Under the pieces are notes generated by a model. It was not told where the DNA came from and did not search any database. It worked only from the letters and a program-made list of their open reading frames with translations. A stretch of 64,000 nucleotides of DNA from Xestospongia muta. Its lineage: Eukaryota > Porifera > Demospongiae > Haplosclerida > Petrosiidae. How positions within the stretch are numbered: the stretch's first letter is position 1; each line of letters opens with the position of its first letter. This document shows, piece by piece, positions 60,127 through 64,000 of the stretch. The stretch covers positions 3,390,079 through 3,454,078 of the forward strand of contig OY848931.1 in the NCBI GenBank assembly GCA_963693285.1, written 5' to 3'. The position numbers were made by a program, and so were the translations under genes.

Positions 60127-61176
60127 ATGTTCATAAAAATGACCGAATTAAAAGTTTTGCTGGAGGCCTTCGCTTTTTTATTGGCTGGAATAGTTCTATC
60201 CATTTTATTTTGTGATTATTTATCAGGTGAACCTGTTCATCCTTCTACAAACAAACAATTGGTCACTTTAGCTGAGTCAACAGCTCCTCCCAAAATGTCA
60301 GAACAATCAACACTTGAGTCATCTCATTTTAGTAGCAATTTAGCAAAACTTCCAAATACAACAATATCTCAAATAAAACAGTCAACTAAACTGTTTATAC
60401 TTATATTCTCAAATCCTCATTCAATGGAATTACGAGCAGCTGTTCGTAGTACGTGGTTACTGACTCATCCTCATGATATATTGTATAGATTTGTTATAAG
60501 TGTTGAAGGATTAGAAGAGGAACAACTTAAACAATTAAAAGAGGAGAACAGCCTCTACAATGATGCTCTCTTTCTCAGGCTCCATCATACTTCAACTTAT
60601 AATTCATTACAACTCCTAACAGCTCTACAATGGACTTTGAACAATGTACATTTCAGCTATATTCTGAAATGCAATGATGCTTCATATGTTCTACTAAATC
60701 ATTTGTTGCAAAAAACAGACCTCTTGTCAGCAAACAATTATCTAGTATGGGGATACTTCATTGGTAATCAAAATGTCAGTCGTCATGGAGACCAAGCTGA
60801 AAGGACTTGGAATCTTTGCTCAACCTATTTGCCTTATCCACAAGGAGGTGGTTATGTTCTCTCTTATCAAGTGGTTAATCTCATTATAAGCATAGGAACA
60901 GAACTAGATCATTTAGATAATGAAGATATTGCTTTGGGGGTGTGGTTAGCTCCATTCAAGCACATTACTCGTCAACATGACATTAATTTTAACTCAGGTC
61001 CTAAAAGTAGAGGCTGTTCTAATACTTATATAGTGAGTCATCCCGAGACACCAGTCTCCATGGTAACCAAACACAAACATATATTAACTGTAGGTTACTT
61101 GTGCAAGGAAGAAATTAACTATCTCCCTTCTTATCAGTATAACTGGACAGTACCAATGATATATTGTTGTCAATGA
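60127..61176 (+). CDS. B3GALT6-like paralogue lacking the DxD motif, intronless
   Basis: Type II membrane protein of 349 residues, GT31 fold. It starts MFIKMTELKV; the second Met (MTELKV) is also possible. Anchor: LEAFAFLLAGIVLSILFCDY. WGYFIGNQN, YLPYPQGGGYVLSYQVVNLI, NEDIALGVWLAPFKHITRQH, SRGCSNTYIVSH and YQYNWTVPMIYCC parallel the neighbour. The site equivalent to CDDDS reads CNDAS (LKCNDASYVLL), so two of the three acidic residues are gone. The ED..LG loop is kept. The frame is intact over the whole length, so it is maintained, perhaps as a non-catalytic partner. Confidence 0.85.
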   Translation: MFIKMTELKVLLEAFAFLLAGIVLSILFCDYLSGEPVHPSTNKQLVTLAESTAPPKMSEQSTLESSHFSSNLAKLPNTTISQIKQSTKLFILIFSNPHSMELRAAVRSTWLLTHPHDILYRFVISVEGLEEEQLKQLKEENSLYNDALFLRLHHTSTYNSLQLLTALQWTLNNVHFSYILKCNDASYVLLNHLLQKTDLLSANNYLVWGYFIGNQNVSRHGDQAERTWNLCSTYLPYPQGGGYVLSYQVVNLIISIGTELDHLDNEDIALGVWLAPFKHITRQHDINFNSGPKSRGCSNTYIVSHPETPVSMVTKHKHILTVGYLCKEEINYLPSYQYNWTVPMIYCCQ

Positions 61177-61655
61177 AATTATTAGTTGTAGTGTTATAAA
61201 TGACAATGTCAATAAAAAGATTGTAGTGCCATTAAACTTATAAATTCTGGCAAAAAATGTTTTTTGCACTACCAATAGTGGGAGTAACATACTAACATTC
61301 AGAGCCAATGTACCCACTTGCTTGCCATCGTATAACAATACAGATTATGCATTGCCTTGCAAACTTCTCAATGTAGCTGCCTTTCAATTGTCTTTTTGTT
61401 TGGAGGTATGTCCAATCGTTTACTGTTTGATGTATCATAAAGGCAGAAAGACGAGAGCCAAATATACTCTTGGTAAATTATCTCTGACAGTAACTTCAGG
61501 CATTACACTCAAAGACAATACTCCAGCACAGGCTGACAAGTCATCAAGAGAACATCAAGCATTGCTCACGTTATTTCTTATTTTTTTTTATCTGTGTTCC
61601 TGACTAGTTTGCCATCTTACTTTTTTCTTCTAAGACAAAATAAGTATTTGTGCTT
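61177..61655 (+). other. Spacer with an unassigned 90-codon open frame
   Basis: After the second glycosyltransferase a frame from about 61322 to 61603 stays open (for example KLLNVAAFQLSFCLEVCPIV, HKGRKTRAKYTLGKLSLTVT). It lacks a proper ATG start, and I recognise no domain. It could be an exon of an unseen gene, a relic of the duplication, or chance. Confidence 0.25.
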
Positions 61656-62994
61656 TTTCAGAATTCCAATCTATCTCCATTTTGAGAGGTTTGTAGTATT
61701 AAGGCCTGGATAACAGGGTCAAAAACATAAACTAACATTTTTATGCTGTTATAAAGAGTTTTTGCCATCTGGTTCCCTTTTAAAATTTTATTTTTTTACT
61801 TCGTTAACTTAGCTGAGAAGTGACAGTACCTTTTTTATTAAAAGTGTTATTATTCATTTACGAAGAACTCGATGACGCTTTAATTAATATTATTTTAGTT
61901 ACGATGATGATACTTTTGTAATCATGATAAATGATATACGGAGGTTCACGGATGGAAACAGGTATCTCTCTCTTTTTAAATTGAATACCTATTACAAAAA
62001 TTAAAGAAAATGGCGGATTAGTAAAATGTTGTTGTGAGGTAATTTTTTAGAAATCAAATAACCTCATTTTAAATAAATAATTCGCAAGCACGAAACTTCA
62101 GATGTATACAATAGGATGATCTCTTAAAAATTACGTATGATTTTTTCAGATAAATACGTAACGATTAAATTAGACTAATCATAAATTTATGAAAGTTCAA
62201 TAAAAGCTTAAAAATTAATGAAACGCTGTATCAAAAAATCCACACGTAATTTTTTGGTATTTAGAAACACTATTATTATTGGATTTTTTTAAAAATTACA
62301 AAATATGCTATAAAAATGATTTTATCACATTATGAATCTTGTAGTACGTTATGATATTTCTGCAGATTTCTGATAATTTGTTTAACAGAAAAATAAAAAA
62401 AAAATTAAAGTTTCTTATATACGAGAACCAATTTTTAAATAAATTTAGAAAAAAACAAGTTCAATACTGTAATCCCTTTAAAAAACCAGACCATGTTGAA
62501 GACTAATTTAACTAGGATGTAAGTCATTTTAATATCTTGACTAGTACTAAAAATAAATTACTAAAATAAATATTATTGGGGTATAGGGATACTCATTTCT
62601 CTTTGACAACAGAGAAGAGGTGATACAGTCCAGTTATAAATATAAGCTGGTTTTATTTCTCTTTTGCAATTCAACACATTTTTCCATTACTTAATAAATT
62701 TTCTCTTTTGAATCAAAGTGGCCACCTTTTCTTTGTGTGTCACAATATAGTTGTTATGGCAACCACTACTGTATCTATGTGTGCTAAATCGGACATCATG
62801 AATCCTTTGAACATTGAACGGTGCCATCCATAATCCAACGGTCACATCTTCATTATTATACAACTGTAATACCACACTCAGACGACCTATTAAGTCCACT
62901 AGTTGCCATGACAACACGTATCCTCCACCAAATGCATAAGGCACATAATGAGGACAAAGGAACCATTTATTTTCCTTAAATTTACCTGTATATT
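61656..62994 (-). pseudogene. Broken duplicate of the PSMD2 / B3GALT6-like 3' ends, split by a TTAA element
   Basis: Positions 61656-61702 resemble the last PSMD2 exon (GGTTTGTAGTATTAAG). After a 775-bp insertion, 62482-62994 continues with the PSMD2 end and spacer, then the C-terminal ~115 codons of the - strand B3GALT6-like gene (equivalent of 58881-59419). The coding part reads NNEDVTVGLWMAPFNVQRIH, but the protein end is shifted (a frame break near 62690-62700) and the N-terminal two thirds, including the DxD site, are absent. Homology stops abruptly at 62994. It is a non-functional relic. Confidence 0.8.
61703..62477. mobile_element. Non-autonomous TTAA-target (piggyBac-like) element, 775 bp
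   Basis: The element interrupts the duplicated PSMD2 tail precisely at TTAA. TTAA stands at 61699-61702 and again at 62478-62481, while the parental copy has a single TTAA in GTATTAAGAAAA. The ends carry related inverted words: GGATAACAG at the left and GGATTACAG at the right on the opposite strand. There is no open frame for a transposase. A second copy of its right part begins at another TTAA at 63731, inverted. Confidence 0.75.
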
Positions 62995-63170
62995 GTACAT
63001 AGTGACAGCAGGCATGGACCCAAGTACATACATTTGTAAGGACTTAAGTAAATTACAAGTACTTTTGAAAAATGTTAAGTACAAGTACAAGTTTCAATAG
63101 TGAAGATGTACTTAAGTATATGTACTTTTGAAAGTACTTAATTACAAGTACAAGTACAAATGCTTCAACT
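62995..63170 (+). mobile_element. hAT-like terminal sequence (partial)
   Basis: Starting where the duplicate breaks off, CAGGCATGGACCCAAGTACA (63009) resembles a hAT terminal repeat. It is followed by several AAGTACTTAAGTA and ACAAGTACAAGTAC words near 63045-63160, as in subterminal regions of many hAT elements. The opposite end and target duplication were not found, so this may be a fragment. Confidence 0.4.
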
Positions 63171-63476
63171 GATAGTTATAATGAATTAGGAAGTGCTTGG
63201 TAGTAGTGCTTACTGCTTAACTTGGTCAAACAGTATTATAATTATGGTTCATTATTGCATCTTACAAACATCACACTGAAAAAAGCATTTGTCATTTTAA
63301 CTGAGGTCTTGTTACCACAATTTCGTTAATATGATGTAAATCCATTCTAAGTTGGTACAAAGCCAAAACTAGTGAACTTAATATGCATAAAGCCAGCTAG
63401 TTACATCTATAACCACATTGCTTTTACACACACTTTGCATAACAACTGAATCATGGCTTCAATTGAAGCTATAAGC

Positions 63477-63529
63477 AGATACTATTTCAACTGAAACTAA
63501 TCTAGTTAGAATCAGTTGAAATAGTATCT
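63477..63529. repeat. Perfect 18-bp inverted repeat (hairpin)
   Basis: AGATACTATTTCAACTGA at 63477-63494 and its exact reverse complement at 63512-63529, with a 17-base loop that itself contains CTAA..TTAG. It lies in otherwise featureless sequence between 63170 and 63730. Confidence 0.85.
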
Positions 63530-63734
63530 ACCTCTCCCTCATAGTTTTAGTTATTGGACATAAACTACAAAGAGTACTTTTTGGCTACTAGTTGACTTTA
63601 TAACATATTGAGTTAGACCAGCTTTGGCTTTGTGGCAACTCAATATTAGGGTTTTATCATATTGGTGAGATTATGGTAACGAATTAACACAATGGTTGAA
63701 ACGACAAAATACTATTTTAAGTGCAACTGTTTAA

Positions 63735-64000
63735 GGAGTTAGAGTCTTGAATTGATTTTTCTAAATTTATTTAAAATTGGTTCTCCTATATAAGAGGCTT
63801 TTAAAAATATTTTTTTCATATTTTTCTGTTCAACAAATTATCAGAAATCTACAGAAATATCATAACGTACTGCAAGATTCATAATATAATAAAATCATTT
63901 TTATAGCATATTTTGCAATTAAAAAAACCAATTATAGTGTTTCCAAATACCAAAATATACATATGGATTTTTTGATACAGCGTTTCATTAATTTTTAAGC
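63735..64000. mobile_element. Second TTAA element copy, inverted, cut by the window end
   Basis: From TTAA at 63731-63734 onward the sequence is the reverse complement of 62477-62209 with roughly 80-85% identity. It ends at the window edge in GATACAGCGTTTCATTAATT, matching the inverse of 62209-62240. The shared TTAA boundary confirms the right end of this element family. Confidence 0.75.

Noticed and set aside
62209..64000. Single foldback transposon with 265-bp inverted ends that captured a gene fragment
   Set aside because: The left element is bounded by TTAA on both sides and interrupts the duplicated gene tail, so two separate insertions in opposite orientation explain the arms better.

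Overview
This is eukaryotic nuclear DNA from a compact, AT-rich animal genome. Almost every gene is cut by many short introns (about 45-100 bp, GT..AG, acceptors usually ..TAG or ..CAG). Untranslated spacers are short, and neighbouring genes often start head-to-head within 30-180 bp. The gene content is metazoan: an adhesion-GPCR family with a hormone-receptor-like domain, reelin-like ectodomains, SRPK, POGLUT1, FAM72, TUBGCP6 and a bHLH factor. A demosponge such as Amphimedon is the best guess, but the species is inference.

Region 1 (1-22.6 kb) is a tandem array of four adhesion-type GPCR genes on the + strand. The shared 3' part (HormR domain, GAIN-like exons, GPS, seven membrane segments) is nearly identical between copies, introns included. 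The 5' exons differ: copies 1 and 2 have two-part reelin-like ectodomains plus a Ser/Thr mucin-like stalk, which is hugely expanded in copy 1. Copy 3 has only a short stalk of 11-residue repeats. Copy 4 has one reelin-like segment and a short stalk. The last cytoplasmic exons also differ.

Region 2 (22.8-58.9 kb) is dense housekeeping sequence: TRMU, ALDH5A1, MCM10, a small L51/S25-domain mitochondrial protein, SETD6, SLC25A3, TUBGCP6, FAM72, SRPK, a bHLH factor, POGLUT1, MRPS25, PDHB, IMMP2L, an SNX5/6-like sorting nexin, PSMD6, SCOC and PSMD2. Seven of these act in mitochondria and two are 19S proteasome subunits. Seven divergent gene pairs occur here. The PSMD2 gene carries in-frame ankyrin repeats at its N terminus, where other animals have a disordered leader; this is the most unusual gene in the window. 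One PSMD2 intron is mostly a 27-bp minisatellite in which each unit offers an in-frame 3' splice site.

Region 3 (59-64 kb) has a divergent pair of single-exon B3GALT6-like glycosyltransferases, one without the DxD metal-binding motif. They are followed by a broken duplicate of the PSMD2/B3GALT6 3' ends. That duplicate is interrupted by a TTAA-flanked, piggyBac-style non-autonomous element. Further on there is a hAT-like end sequence, a perfect hairpin, and the start of a second, inverted copy of the TTAA element that runs out of the window.

Short palindromic or paired motifs (TCACATGAC doublets, TGATGTCAT doublets, GTGGGTGTGG/CCACACCCAC) recur in introns of unrelated genes. A 44-bp element is shared by two of the divergent promoters. 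I saw no rRNA, tRNA or CRISPR array. Exon joins were made by eye from reading frame and splice signals, so individual boundaries may be off by a few bases.
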